From Girardinichthys multiradiatus (Eukaryota > Chordata > Actinopteri > Cyprinodontiformes > Goodeidae), in contig NC_061794.1 of NCBI RefSeq assembly GCF_021462225.1, positions 44,578,914-44,642,913 on the forward strand: a DNA stretch of 64,000 nucleotides. The letters are read 5' to 3'. A model generated the notes under the pieces. That model did not search any database. It was not told the origin of the DNA and worked only from the letters and a program-made list of their open reading frames with translations. The translations under genes were made by a program, and so were the position numbers. The stretch's first letter is position 1. Each line of letters begins with the position of its first letter. Positions 34,440-44,094 of this stretch are shown piece after piece.

Positions 34440-35655
34440 ATTCAATTCAATTCAATTCAAAGATACTTTATTGATCCCCGAGGGGAAATTAGAAATCCAG
34501 TACAACCCATTTAAACAGACATGATGACACAAGCGCTCACAGGCGCTGCCCTTGCAAGATGAGAAAAGAGGCCACATTAGGAAAGTAGAGGAAAAAAATC
34601 ATATTTCATACTTTATCCTTAGCAGGATACAGTTTGAGATTGCAAAAAACCACAGCACAAAGAAGCAACAAGTTGACAAAACAACATCATGCCGGGAGCG
34701 GTGAAGGTGGTGTGAGGGGGTGCATATGTTTATCTTGAGCATGTGAGTGTGTGCAAGTAAGTCCATGAAGTACTGTCCCAGAGGCCATTGTCCTTGATGG
34801 TACGATGGAAGGTTCATCAACCGTCCACAAAGTTCTGAGCAGCTCCACAGATGTCCTCAGGGAATGGAGGGGGCAGAGGGAGCAGAGCGTCATGTTTACA
34901 TAACTTCCAGGAGAAGTTGATGATAGCCAGCCATCAAGGCCGTGCAGGGGAGCCAGATTCAGAAAAACAATAATTATTTGGGTTAGGCTGACTCTTAGTT
35001 TTCCGTCAGCCTTGAGAGTCTCGCTGGTGCTTCACAAAGGCGAATCCAAACAGCCAAATTCCTGGTCTTTCTGCCAGATCCAAGCGAACAACTTTCTCCA
35101 AGATTTATCTCATTTCACCCCTGAGTCCAGGAACCGCAACCTGCCTGCGATCCTGTGTAAGGATCACATCCAGTCTGTGATTCAGCTCATGTAACATCTC
35201 AGTCTGAGTGTTGATCGCTCTGAAGATCCCATCACACGTGCCAGGCAGCCTTACAATGGCCAGAACAGCTGCTGACATTCTCCGAATTTCTCGATATGCC
35301 AGGTAACCGCTGACTCCAAAAAGCAGAAATCCTGATATCAAACATCCAATTATATACACATCTTCCACATCCTCGACTGACATTATCGACAGACACACAA
35401 TCCTCCACTTCTGCCAGGAGTCCATTGTGTATCCAGAGAAAAATGTCCAATCCGGACAAGTTGGGCTCCTTCACCCTGTCTTCTCCTCGAGAAAATTTGA
35501 TCAATTGCATTGAGAGACCAGCTGACCAAATCCATAACTCAGAATTTGGAAGATATGCAAGAAGAGGCTCCAAAGACAAGACACAGAGCTGAAGCAAGGC
35601 AGATATGGGAGGGGGTGGGAGACAGAGAAAAAGCGTCCTCCTCCACCGAGTGCTG
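34440..35655 (-). mobile_element. ORF-bearing retroposon, copy 2 (longest)
   Basis: Minus-strand order: leader from about 35655, the 106-codon ORF (35425-35105), about 650 bp of 3' sequence, GGGGATCAATAAAGTATC, then TTGAA units ending at 34440. The 3' end and tail closely resemble those of the LINE at 24438-26747, as in SINE/LINE pairs, so LINE-driven mobilisation is inferred. Immediately after the tail both copies read TATCAG, which may be the true end of the element or a shared target. The 5' boundary is uncertain because no full-length third copy is available. Confidence 0.75.
35105..35425 (-). CDS. Small single-pass membrane protein carried by a retroposon
   Basis: An uninterrupted frame of 106 codons starts MDSWQKWRIVCLSIMSVEDV. 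Residues 23-44 (VYIIGCLISGFLLFGVSGYL and on) form one clear transmembrane helix. A basic stretch REIRR follows, so by the positive-inside rule the C-terminus is probably cytosolic. Residues 66-92 (GIFRAINTQTEMLHELNHRL) form an amphipathic, coiled-coil-like helix, and the end is a short basic tail. An in-frame stop lies upstream of the ATG, which supports this start. I do not recognise a domain family. The 3' half is also recognisable in copy 1, with one stop and a handful of amino-acid changes. Whether it is translated is unknown; it could be a captured host gene or a component of the element. Confidence 0.55.
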   Translation of the reverse strand: MDSWQKWRIVCLSIMSVEDVEDVYIIGCLISGFLLFGVSGYLAYREIRRMSAAVLAIVRLPGTCDGIFRAINTQTEMLHELNHRLDVILTQDRRQVAVPGLRGEMR

Positions 35656-35659
35656 TCTT

Positions 35660-35985
35660 GAATTGATCTGAATGTGAGTTTTGTGAATTGCTTTTTAGTT
35701 TCAGATTACAGTTTCAGACCTTTTTCACTTTCCAACAACAAAATCAGAGAAATATGTGACGCAAAGCAAATTTTTTGTCCTTTTCAAGCTCTGATAATTT
35801 AGGTGCAGCGTAAGTCTCCTCAGATGAGGCAAATTGTTTTTTTTACACAGGACCAAGTTGGTATGGATGGTTTCTTTTTCTTTAAAAAAACAAAAACTGT
35901 TAGGTTATTGTTGTCCAATATGGTGCTGGATGGTGTTTGGACAGCGTCATGAATAAATCTGGATTAGATTGGTTTTAAAATTTGT
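35660..35985. other. No gene recognised
   Basis: Short AT-rich stretch between the retroposon and a SINE; nothing recognised. Confidence 0.45.
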
Positions 35986-35989
35986 CTGA

Positions 35990-36176
35990 CCTGGTGTGTG
36001 GCACTGATGGTGTAGGGGTGAAAGCGTGCGATCATATGCAGAGGCTATAGTCCTCGAAGCGGTTGTCCTGGGTTCGAGTCCTGGACCTGGTGACATTTGC
36101 CAAATGTCTTCCTGTCTGCCTACTGTCAAAAAATACAAATAAAGGCCACTAGTGCTGAAAAAATATCTTTAAAAAT
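35990..36176 (+). mobile_element. tRNA-derived SINE
   Basis: Head: TGGTGTAGGGGTGAAAGCG (A-box region, from about 36009) and GGTTCGAGTCC (B box, 36071-36081), the polymerase III promoter of a tRNA-like sequence. Body: GACATTTGCCAAATGTCTTC and CTGTCTGCCTACTGTC. Tail: AAATAAAGGCCACTAGTGC followed by A-rich sequence to 36176. This order is typical of an abundant teleost SINE family. It is not a functional tRNA gene: no complete cloverleaf is kept. Confidence 0.85.
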
Positions 36177-36179
36177 TTT

Positions 36180-36915
36180 TTTATCTGACCTGATACATTT
36201 ATGTGAGAAAAAAAACAGAATAAATCTGTAAAAGGTTCCAATACTTTTAAAACATCACTTTTGAAAACATTACCTTTTTAATAGAAACTTTTAAATGGGT
36301 GTGAATTGAATCCCTTTTTAAAACTCTGAACCGTTGAAGTACAATACTAACCTAAATTACTGGTGAGAACACACAATGCACTGCACTCTGTGTTTTACAC
36401 TAACCTGCTCACATCAACTGTACTAACATGTTTTTATTGCCAAGTCCTTCCCTTGAATGACCTTGACCTATTTATAACTTCATCTAATCACACAGCTTGG
36501 AATAATTATAATAATATATTATAAGAATAATTATATGTTTATAGGTTCTGTATGGACTAAAACCTGGCTGCATATCAGAGAAACTGGCTCAGTGGTCCTT
36601 CTGCGTGGATAAACATCTGTGCAGACAGAGAAGCAGAAGTTAAGCTGCATAACATAAGTGGACTGGATATGAAGCACATTTCTGAGCTTAATGAAGAGGT
36701 TGAGTTGAAAAGGGAGAGAAAATCAGCTCTTTCAACCTCTGTCCCAATATTAACGTTATTTACAGCCGCACAGCTCTATGAAAGTCTTAAATCATCTCCA
36801 TATTTCTTTAGTTTTCAATTCCCTTGAGCCATAGCCCTTGGACTTGATCAACAGGCATTCTGAAGGTCTCTCAAAGTTTCTGCTTTTTTTTAAACCCATT
36901 TTCGGGCCAGTATCC
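36180..36915. other. No gene recognised
   Basis: AT-rich DNA with no recognisable gene. Confidence 0.5.
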
Positions 36916-36919
36916 GACC

Positions 36920-37200
36920 AGGGCCCATATTCTTAAAGGTCCTCAGAGTCCTCTCAGAGAGCTCCTGTCTTAGCCTAAAAGTTCCTACTAGTCTTAATTT
37001 AAGAGTGATTCAGTTCGCTGCTGAGAGCAACTCTGAGCAAGGAGATGACAGAAATTTCTATCATAGTGAGGAGGTGTTGTTGACCCCGTTGCTAGGTGTT
37101 GCACTGTCTTCTAAGAGCTGTGATTGGTTCTTGAAATTAACCAATCATAGAATTTAAACCAGATTAACAAATGTGTGAATCATGATGATGAAACTTAGCA
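36920..37200. mobile_element. Possible PIF/Harbinger-like element end
   Basis: GGGCCCATATTCTTAAAG at about 36925, then CCTCAGAGTCCTCTCAGAGA, resembles the terminal region of fish PIF/Harbinger-type elements. The text GTGATTGGTTCTTGAAATTA further in is also seen in such elements. No matching opposite end or TWA target duplication was found in the next kilobase, so only a fragment is claimed. Confidence 0.35.
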
Positions 37201-37348
37201 AACTTAAATAATTGTCACACAGCATCAAAATGTTTGAACGTAGCTTATTTACATGCTCAACATTATTTTGATTTGCTTATTATTAAGTTTACTTGCCATG
37301 CTGGTTGTTTTACTAATGCATCTATATCATAATAATGATGACACTCAC

Positions 37349-37551
37349 CTTTTAGCATTTTACTGTAATCTCCTTGAATAAACTGGTCAGAGAAGCAGAG
37401 CCTGCTGGGATCATGGTGGGAACAAACAGGCATTACCAGCAGATCAGTGCGTCTTCCCTCTTCTTTCAGCACCAGCCTGGAATGTGAGCAGCTCTGGTAC
37501 CGGCTGCATTCAGAAGCTAGAGAGGAGATAGCAGCACACCAGAGAACATCT
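37349..37551 (-). other. Possible internal coding exon, unrecognised
   Basis: On the minus strand a pyrimidine-rich GCTCCCCGTCTGTAG acceptor-like site is followed by 203 bp and by AAAAG|GTGAGT, a strong donor. The frame between them is open and reads RDVLWCAAISSLASECSRYQ, later KEEGRRTDLLVMPVCSHHDP, and ends FIQGDYSKMLK. The phases (2 in, 1 out) are consistent. Composition is more coding-like than the surroundings. No family is recognised and no partner exon was found nearby, so it may be a lone exon, a captured fragment beside the Harbinger-like end, or chance. Confidence 0.3.
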
Positions 37552-37609
37552 CTACAGACGGGGAGCATTGGAGATGACCATTTAGGTTTAGGCTGCTGAC
37601 ATCTTCATG

Positions 37610-38215
37610 TACAATACAGCAAATACATATTCACCTCATTTACATCTTCCTTCTATGTATATAGTGCATAGATTTTTGTATATATCTTCTCTACAGTTTG
37701 TATCTTTGTAAATATTTTTTCAAGTTTTTTTCTAATTTGGATGAAAATTCAACATGGAAGACTCACCATCACCTCCAGCTTCGTCTAATTACTCCTCCAT
37801 GCGGCTCTGCTCCACCAATCAGCGTCAAGTCCGCATTTCTCCCCGGCCAATCATCCTTCAAGGCTCCGCTTTAAAAGATCTTCATCCATGGAACCCTTCG
37901 TTCTTCAGCTGAACTTTGACCCTCCTCCACCCCATCTCCACCATCTGGCTTCCAAACTCTTTCCAAATCTCCTCAGGCCTCCACTCCACCACCAGAATCA
38001 GATCCCAGGGGGGAAGACATCTCCAAATCTAACCCTAAGATGTTCATTCAAGCGCACGTCATCCTCAGCATTCATGTCTTCCACTGGGATCCAAAGAAAT
38101 AATCATTCACTAATGAACTTTTCTAATTGCATCCCTGTCTTCTCTTTGTCAGTCTTTCCAGGTTGAAGAGTCTTTTCAGTGAAATTGAAAACCAGCACAA
38201 TACCAGTTGCATGGC
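37610..38215 (+). other. Promoter-like stretch without recognised gene
   Basis: Two CCAAT boxes (CACCAATCAGCG near 37815 and GGCCAATCATC near 37848) and CTTTAAAAGATC near 37870 lie in one GC-richer patch on the plus strand, followed by a Pro/His-rich 92-codon ORF (37888-38166) without recognised motifs. This could be an LTR-type promoter or chance clustering. Confidence 0.25.
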
Positions 38216-38219
38216 AAAC

Positions 38220-38425
38220 TGGGAAAGAAAGAAGCTCCTTTATCTAGAGGAAGCTTGGAGCAGAGCAGCTGCTCCTCCACAGTGAAAGGAGTCAGCTGAG
38301 GTGACTCCTGTACTTCAGGTATTTGATCAAGTGTACTCCTTTCTAGGTTTCCTGGGCATGTCCCTTTGGGAGGAAAACTCAGATCTCACTGGAGGGACTT
38401 TATGTCCCTGCTGGCCTGAAAGACC
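38220..38425 (+). pseudogene. LINE ORF2 C-terminal fragment
   Basis: GAGGAAGCTTGGAGCAGAGC, CAGCTGCTCCTCCACA, GTCAGCTGAGGTG, GGGCATGTCCCTTTGGGAGG and CTGGAGGGACT follow the order of the common fish LINE tail that encodes RWLGHLxRMPPGRLPGEVF, CPTGRRPRGRPRTxWRDY and ISRLAWERL. Only scattered codons survive. Confidence 0.55.
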
Positions 38426-38429
38426 ATGG

Positions 38430-38945
38430 AGTTTCTGATTTTGTATTTTTTCAAACACAAACTGATATGCTATCAGGATCAGGAAAGAAAATATAGGAGG
38501 ACCTTAAGAAGTCTGAAGAATTGCTTAAAACCTAGTGTCACAGCGCTTATGGCCAAATGTTATATTAATGCATATGGAAAAAGCAAAGTGTCCATCAGAA
38601 CACAGATTTTGTTTTGCTAATTTATCTGTATCATTTTCAATGTGCATTACTCACTTAAGTGTCGCTCAGGCGTTTTGTATTTCCGTTCTGAACCCTCCCT
38701 GCCCAGGCTTCCGGGTCACAGCCTGTTAGGAATGCAGCTTAGTTTGATGTGATTTAGGAAATGTAAAACAGGCTGGTATTTCAGGAGACTGATGCAGAGC
38801 GGCTTCTGTATTACTGAGTCCTTAACTCTGTGGCTCTAATCCCACTAATTCAGTGGTCCCCAGTCATTGCTGGGATGCAGCAGTGAGACAACAGGAATGC
38901 CTTCAGGCAGAAATGTCATGATTTCTGTTTAATTAGTTGAGTCCT
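38430..38945. other. No gene recognised
   Basis: Nothing recognised on either strand. Confidence 0.45.
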
Positions 38946-38949
38946 GCTG

Positions 38950-39146
38950 GAATAGGTTAGTGACCAAAGTGCATCTGGGGGTGTCTAACGTGGGCCACTA
39001 TTAGATTATATGGGATTTATGCTTTACTCTTTTAGCTAGTGATTATGTGTATATGAACTTGCTGCAGCTTTTTCCTTAAGAGATTCAGTGAGTATTTACC
39101 ATGATTCTGTCCATGAATTTTCATCACATATACAGTATTATGTATT
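38950..39146 (+). repeat. 195-bp repeat, copy 2 (pair with 34117)
   Basis: Same direction as copy 1 and 4.8 kb away. It shares ATTAGATTATATGGGATTTA, TTTTTCCTTAAGAGATTCAG and ATGATTCTGTCCATGA. The flanks diverge sharply on both sides. Confidence 0.85.
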
Positions 39147-39339
39147 TTATATTGTTTGTTGTGTCCTTTTTAAATGCAAATATTTTCCCATTGCTGACTT
39201 TAACACCACAAAAGAAGTTAATCTAGCAAAAGAATGAATTTATGGCCTAAACATCAGGAAAGATGCTTAGCAAGTTTTGATCTGTTGGGCCTAGTTTTTG
39301 TTTGTCACTTTCAGTTTTCCATATGTATTTTATTCTATA

Positions 39340-39670
39340 GTTTAGATTTTCCTGATGTTTAATTGTGTCCTGCGTGCTAGGTTACCCGCTGATTTTGATG
39401 TATCTAAATTATGCTTAGGCAGGCAGCCATGAACGGCCACTCTTTCCATTTTTGTTTTATAACCTAACTCTGCTTTAAACATCTCCACAACACTGTCCAT
39501 GACTTGTCTGCTGTGTTCCTTGGTCTTCATCATACTGTTTGTTCTCTAATGTTCTCTAGCAGACCTCTGAGACTTTCACAGGACAGCTGGATTTGTAGTG
39601 AGAATAAATTACATACAGATGGTATCTATTTTTTAATTTGTTTGTTTATGAGTTTTGAAGTCAATTAGTT
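39340..39670 (-). mobile_element. Tc1-like (Tdr1/salmonid-type) N-terminal fragment
   Basis: The minus strand from 39533 reads MMKTKEHSRQVMDSVVEMFK, the usual start of this family's transposase, with a 64-codon open frame that soon departs from it. Upstream, AGAGGTCTGCTAGAGAACAT and CAAACAGTATGATGAAGACC match the leader that also occurs at 12140 and 26800. Confidence 0.75.
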
Positions 39671-39679
39671 GTGGTTCTA

Positions 39680-41930
39680 ACCAAACTATCTTCAAGCTCA
39701 CATAATGTAAAAGAGCTCAGAGGATGTGAACACTTCTTTAAGGCATGATAAGTAGGTTTATTATGTGTATTTCTAGTGGTTCAGTGCTTGTCCTGGTGCT
39801 TTTAACCTCTGTGAAGCACATGACTGTATGAAGAGTGATGCATAAATAAAGTTTGATTGTGTTTCATTTATTGCATGAGACAATTTACATAGTAAGAATG
39901 ACTTAACACACCTGCAGAGCCTGCAGAGCTGATATTATCTGATAATATAGAAATATAGAATACACAGAATAAAGTACATTTATATGTGTGAAAAAAAAAA
40001 CAAGTAAAGCATGGCAGAACCTGGAGGTCAAAAGAGTCAGAAGCTATCATACAGTGCATGGAGCAGGAATGCATTCTAAAAAAGACCACACTCCATATAA
40101 ATGTGTAAAAATCTACTAATGTAAAAATGAAAAGAAACTCATCTAAAATGTAAAAGTTACTTTTAGGCGTGGGTGGGGTAACTCTTGTGTCTGTTCGAAA
40201 GAAAACATGTAAAGTGATTCTCAAGTTGTTTTAATGTAAGAAAAGAAAAAAGAAAAACTCATACTGAAAACAAAAAAAAAGTCCAAACATTTAAAACATT
40301 TGCAGAATATAATTTGTCATTTCAATCCGGTCCATCTCGAGGTTCTTGTTGTCTAATGATAAAAACATGGTGGAATGAAACTCAGTTCAGCTGCAATAAA
40401 AACTTTTATTTTAATTGGCAGTTCTCTCTCTCTCCTTGTAGATTGACCACAGTTCTTTATTGTGGTTACATTTCAGCAAAATCACAGACACCCAGAAAAA
40501 CAAAATCATGAAATTCAAGAATGACTTATAAATGAAGATACTGTTGGCACCATACTTCTTTAAGCAGTGGATCACAAAATGTAGTTTGGTTTAATACAGC
40601 CCATAATAAACAAAAAGAATAGACATTATAATTTTGACTAAATGTCAAATGTTGCATTTAGCTGAACATATTAGCATTTACCCTTATTCTGTCTTCTTGT
40701 TGCCCTTGAACTGAATATTTAAAGCCCTCTTTCTCCCATGCAGAAGGATTTGTTTTGCATTCAGATGTAAAAGGTCAAAGCATAACTTTTTGTCCATGAA
40801 TGCATGTAAATACTAACTGAACGTTCAATGTTTTAATAGCTTTTTGAAGAGGCAGTTATTTCTGCATTGATTCTCAAAACAAAAAGTTGACCTTTAGCCT
40901 TTGGAAGAATGAAAAAATCTAACAATAATCCAAAAAAAAGCAACCTGTAAGATTTTTTTGGCCCCTACTAGTGTAGGTGTTTTTAGTGGAAATAAGGAAT
41001 GTCCAAAGTGTATCATTACTGAACATAAAACAATTACAAAAGGCTTAGGGATATACAGCAGCTGTTAGTTTAAACACGTCCCTGATGAAGAGACAAAAGT
41101 AGCAGAGCGAGTTGATTCATTAAGGGCACAAAGGAAAACACAGAGAGAGAGAGATTTTAACTGAGGTCAGACTGAGAAAACATTTTACATACAGTGTGGA
41201 GGTGACACATAGCAAAGAGGACTGGAGGAAAAAAGAGAGAGAGAGCAATGGGGAACAAATTCAAACTCAACGACTGAGTTGAGTCGGCCACAGAAGTTGG
41301 GAAAGAATTCTGTGGTCGCTGCAACTATTCAGACAATGTGCGATGGAGGGAGGGGATCACTGACTGCTCTTGCAGTGTGAGTGTGTCTGCGTGAGAAAGG
41401 GTGAGATAAAGAGAAAGAAGCATCTATTCATGTCTTTTACTTGCTGCCAATTACATGTGTAGCTCAGGCACTGTTTTATAAAAGATGACAGCGTTTATTA
41501 GAGCAGGTAAAAATTATTTTAGTTGTTCAAAAATTTGCACAGCTATATTAAGGGTGATTTGGGTTTTGGGATAGTTTTACATCATGCTTCTATTTCTGTG
41601 GGCAGACTTGTGAATATAAAGGGGCTTTAAACTATTCTTTGTTTGAGTCATATTCTTAGCTGGAGCCTTTCTGTGTGCCATTTGCGTGTTTCCCTCCATG
41701 CACCTGTAGGTTTTTTTCATATATTCTGGTTTCCTTCTGGTTTCACAGTCCGAAAACATCTGTTTGGTTATTCTATGGCTGTAACTTTGAGTGGAAGGAA
41801 TGGGTTTATTTAAAGCCAGTTAATACTGACACATTATTAGGCAGCACCTAAACAACACTGTTAAGCTACAAAGGATTACATAGTGGTGTCAACAAATAAT
41901 AAACTATTTAGTGAGAAGCCACTTTTTAAA
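39680..41930. other. No gene recognised
   Basis: AT-rich DNA. The 118-codon minus-strand frame at 39868-40224 is rich in Phe and lacks a recognisable motif; it arises from A-rich plus-strand text and is not taken as a gene. Confidence 0.5.
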
Positions 41931-42353
41931 TAATTCAATTCAATTCAGTTTTATTTATATAGCGCCAATTCACAACACATGTTGTCTCAAGGCACTTCAC
42001 AACAGTCAGGTACATACATTCCAATTAATCCTAACAATTGAACAGTGCAGTCGGAGGTAGTTATTTATTCATATTGGATAAAAAGTTTTTCTATCTAAGG
42101 AAACCCAGCAGATTGCATCCAGTCAGTGACTTGCAGCATTTCCTCCTCCTGGATGAGCATGTAGAGACAGTGGACAGGAAAAACTCCCTTTTAACAGGAA
42201 GAAACCTCCAACAGAACCAGGCTCAGTGTGAGCGGCCATCTGCCACAACCGACTGGGGGTTTGAGAGAACAGAGCAGAGACACAAAGAGAACAAAGAAGC
42301 ACTGATCCAGGAGTACTTTCTATGGGAAGGAAAAGTAAATGTTAATGGATGTA

Positions 42354-43622
42354 CAGGGGTTGGACAATGAAACTGAAACACCTGGTTTTAGACCACAATA
42401 ATTTATTAGTATGGTGTAGGGCCTCCTTTTGCGGCCAATACAGCGTCAATTCGTCTTGGGAATGACATATACAAGTCCTGCACAGTGGTCAGAGGGATTT
42501 TAAGCCATTCTTCTTGCAGGATAGTGACCAGGTCACTACGTGATACTGGTGGAGGAAAACGTTTCCTGACTCGCTCCTCCAAAACACCCCAAAGTGGCTC
42601 AATAATATTTAGATCTGGTGACTGTGCAGGCCATGGGAGATGTTCAACTTAACTTTCATGTTCATCAAACCAATCTTTCACCAGTCTTGCTGTGTGTATT
42701 GGTGCATTGTCATCCTGATACACGGTACCGCCTTCAGGATACAATGTTTGAACCATTGGATGCACATGGTCCTCAAGAATGGTTCGGTAGTCCTTGGCAG
42801 TGACGCGCCCATCTAGCACAAGTATTGGGCCAAGGGAATGCCATGATATGGCAGCACAAACCATCACTGATCCACCCCCATGCTTCACTCTGGGCATGCA
42901 ACAGTCTGGTTGGTATGCTTCTTTGGGGCTTCTCCACACCATAACTCTCCCGGATGTGGGGAAAACAGTAAAGGTGGACTCATCAGAGAACAATACATGT
43001 TTCACATTGTCCACAGCCCAACATTTGCGCTCATTGCACCATTGAAACCAACGTTTGGCATTGGCATGAGTGACCAAAGGTTTGGCTATAGCAGCCCGGC
43101 CGTGTATATTGACCCTGTGGAGCTCCCGACGGACAGTTCTGGTGGAAACAGGAGAGTTGAGGTGCACATTTAATTCTGCCGTGATTTAGGCAGCCGTGGT
43201 TTTATGTTTTTGGATACAATCCAGGTTAGCACCCGAACATCCCTTTCAGACAGCTTTCTTTTGCATCCACAGTTAATCCTGTTGGATGTGGTCCGTCGTT
43301 CTTGGTGGTATGCTGACATTACCCTGGATACCATGGCTCTTGATACATCACAAAGACTTGCTGTCTCGGTCTCAGATGCGCCAGCAAGACGTGCACCAAC
43401 AATTTGTCCTCGTTTGAACTCTGGTATGTCACCCATAATGTTGTGTGCATTTCAATATTTTGAGCAAAACTGTGCTCTTACCCTGCTAATTGAACCTTCA
43501 CACTCTGCTCTTACTGGTGCAATGTGCCATTAATGAAGACTGGCTACCAGGCTGGTCCAATTTAGCCATGAAACCTCCCACACTAAAATGACAGGTGGTT
43601 CAGTTTCATTGTTCAACCCCTG
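42354..43622 (-). mobile_element. Tc1/mariner DD36E element, copy 2 (complete, dead)
   Basis: TA duplications at 42352-42353 and 43623-43624 flank a 1269-bp element with ends CAGGGGTTGGACAATGAAAC and, on the other side, the same with one change (GGTTGAACAATG). Its transposase lies on the minus strand and is broken at three places. Confidence 0.95.
42406..43436 (-). pseudogene. DD36E Tc1-like transposase, copy 2
   Basis: Starts MGDIPEFKRGQIVGARLAGA with the helix-turn-helix near TASLCDVSRAMVSRVMSAY. One A is lost after IVSK, which shifts the frame and ends it at 43170. In the true frame, the same TAA found in copy 1 replaces Gln of AAQITAEL. The frame is then open from 43167 with the first Asp in FSDES and the second in YQDDNAPIH, until GAA to TAA after DEHES at about 42648. 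The third acidic residue lies beyond, in PDLNIIEPLW. The natural stop is TAA at 42406-42408. Confidence 0.92.
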
Positions 43623-44094
43623 TAGCTCCTTTAGTCCTTTTGTCTAGAAAGAAAGAACAGATAAACTCTGAGCCAGTTTTCAAGGTTAGAGTCTGAAAGA
43701 GAGCACATAGAGTTAGTCACAGTAAAAGCTCAGTCAATTTTCATGTCTAGGAGAGAGAAAGGGTTAAACACTAAAAGACAGGGCCATGTGGATCATCGGT
43801 AGAGGGTGAGCATTAAGCTGTTGCCAGCAGAAGCTCAGACGATGCCCCTCTCCAGAAAGGTGTCACAGGTAGACACAGAGTCAGGCCAGGTGTAGCTTCT
43901 AGGAAGAGAAAAGAGAGAACAAGGTTAAAAGCTGAAATAGCAGCAAATAATGCAAAATTGGAGAGTAGTGTGAGAATGTAGCGAAGAGGGTGAAAGTGGT
44001 CATTATGTCCTCCAGCAGCCTAAGCCTATAGCAGCATAACTACACAGATAGTTTCAGTTCAGATTATTTAGTTAAACGGCGCTTATTTACAACA

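Larger units (their letters stand above)
41937..44090 (-). mobile_element. LINE 3' region, split by a DD36E element
   Basis: Minus-strand 3' end: CTGAATTGAATTGAATTATT tail at 41937, preceded by the conserved TTTATATAGCGCCAATTCAC, CAAGGCACTTCACAAC and TAACAGGAAGAAACCTCCAA text. The Tc1-like element occupies 42354-43622. Then the same LINE 3' region resumes (ACAGGGCCATGTGGATCATC, GTTGCCAGCAGAAGCTCAGA) to about 44090. No coding part remains; a related copy at 58975-60324 keeps part of the RT. Confidence 0.8.

Noticed and set aside
36003..36090. Possible tRNA gene
   Set aside because: A and B boxes are present, but the cloverleaf is not intact and the sequence continues into a typical SINE body and A-rich tail.
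39868..40224. 118-codon Phe-rich minus ORF
   Set aside because: Composition follows A-rich plus-strand text; no domain, likely chance.
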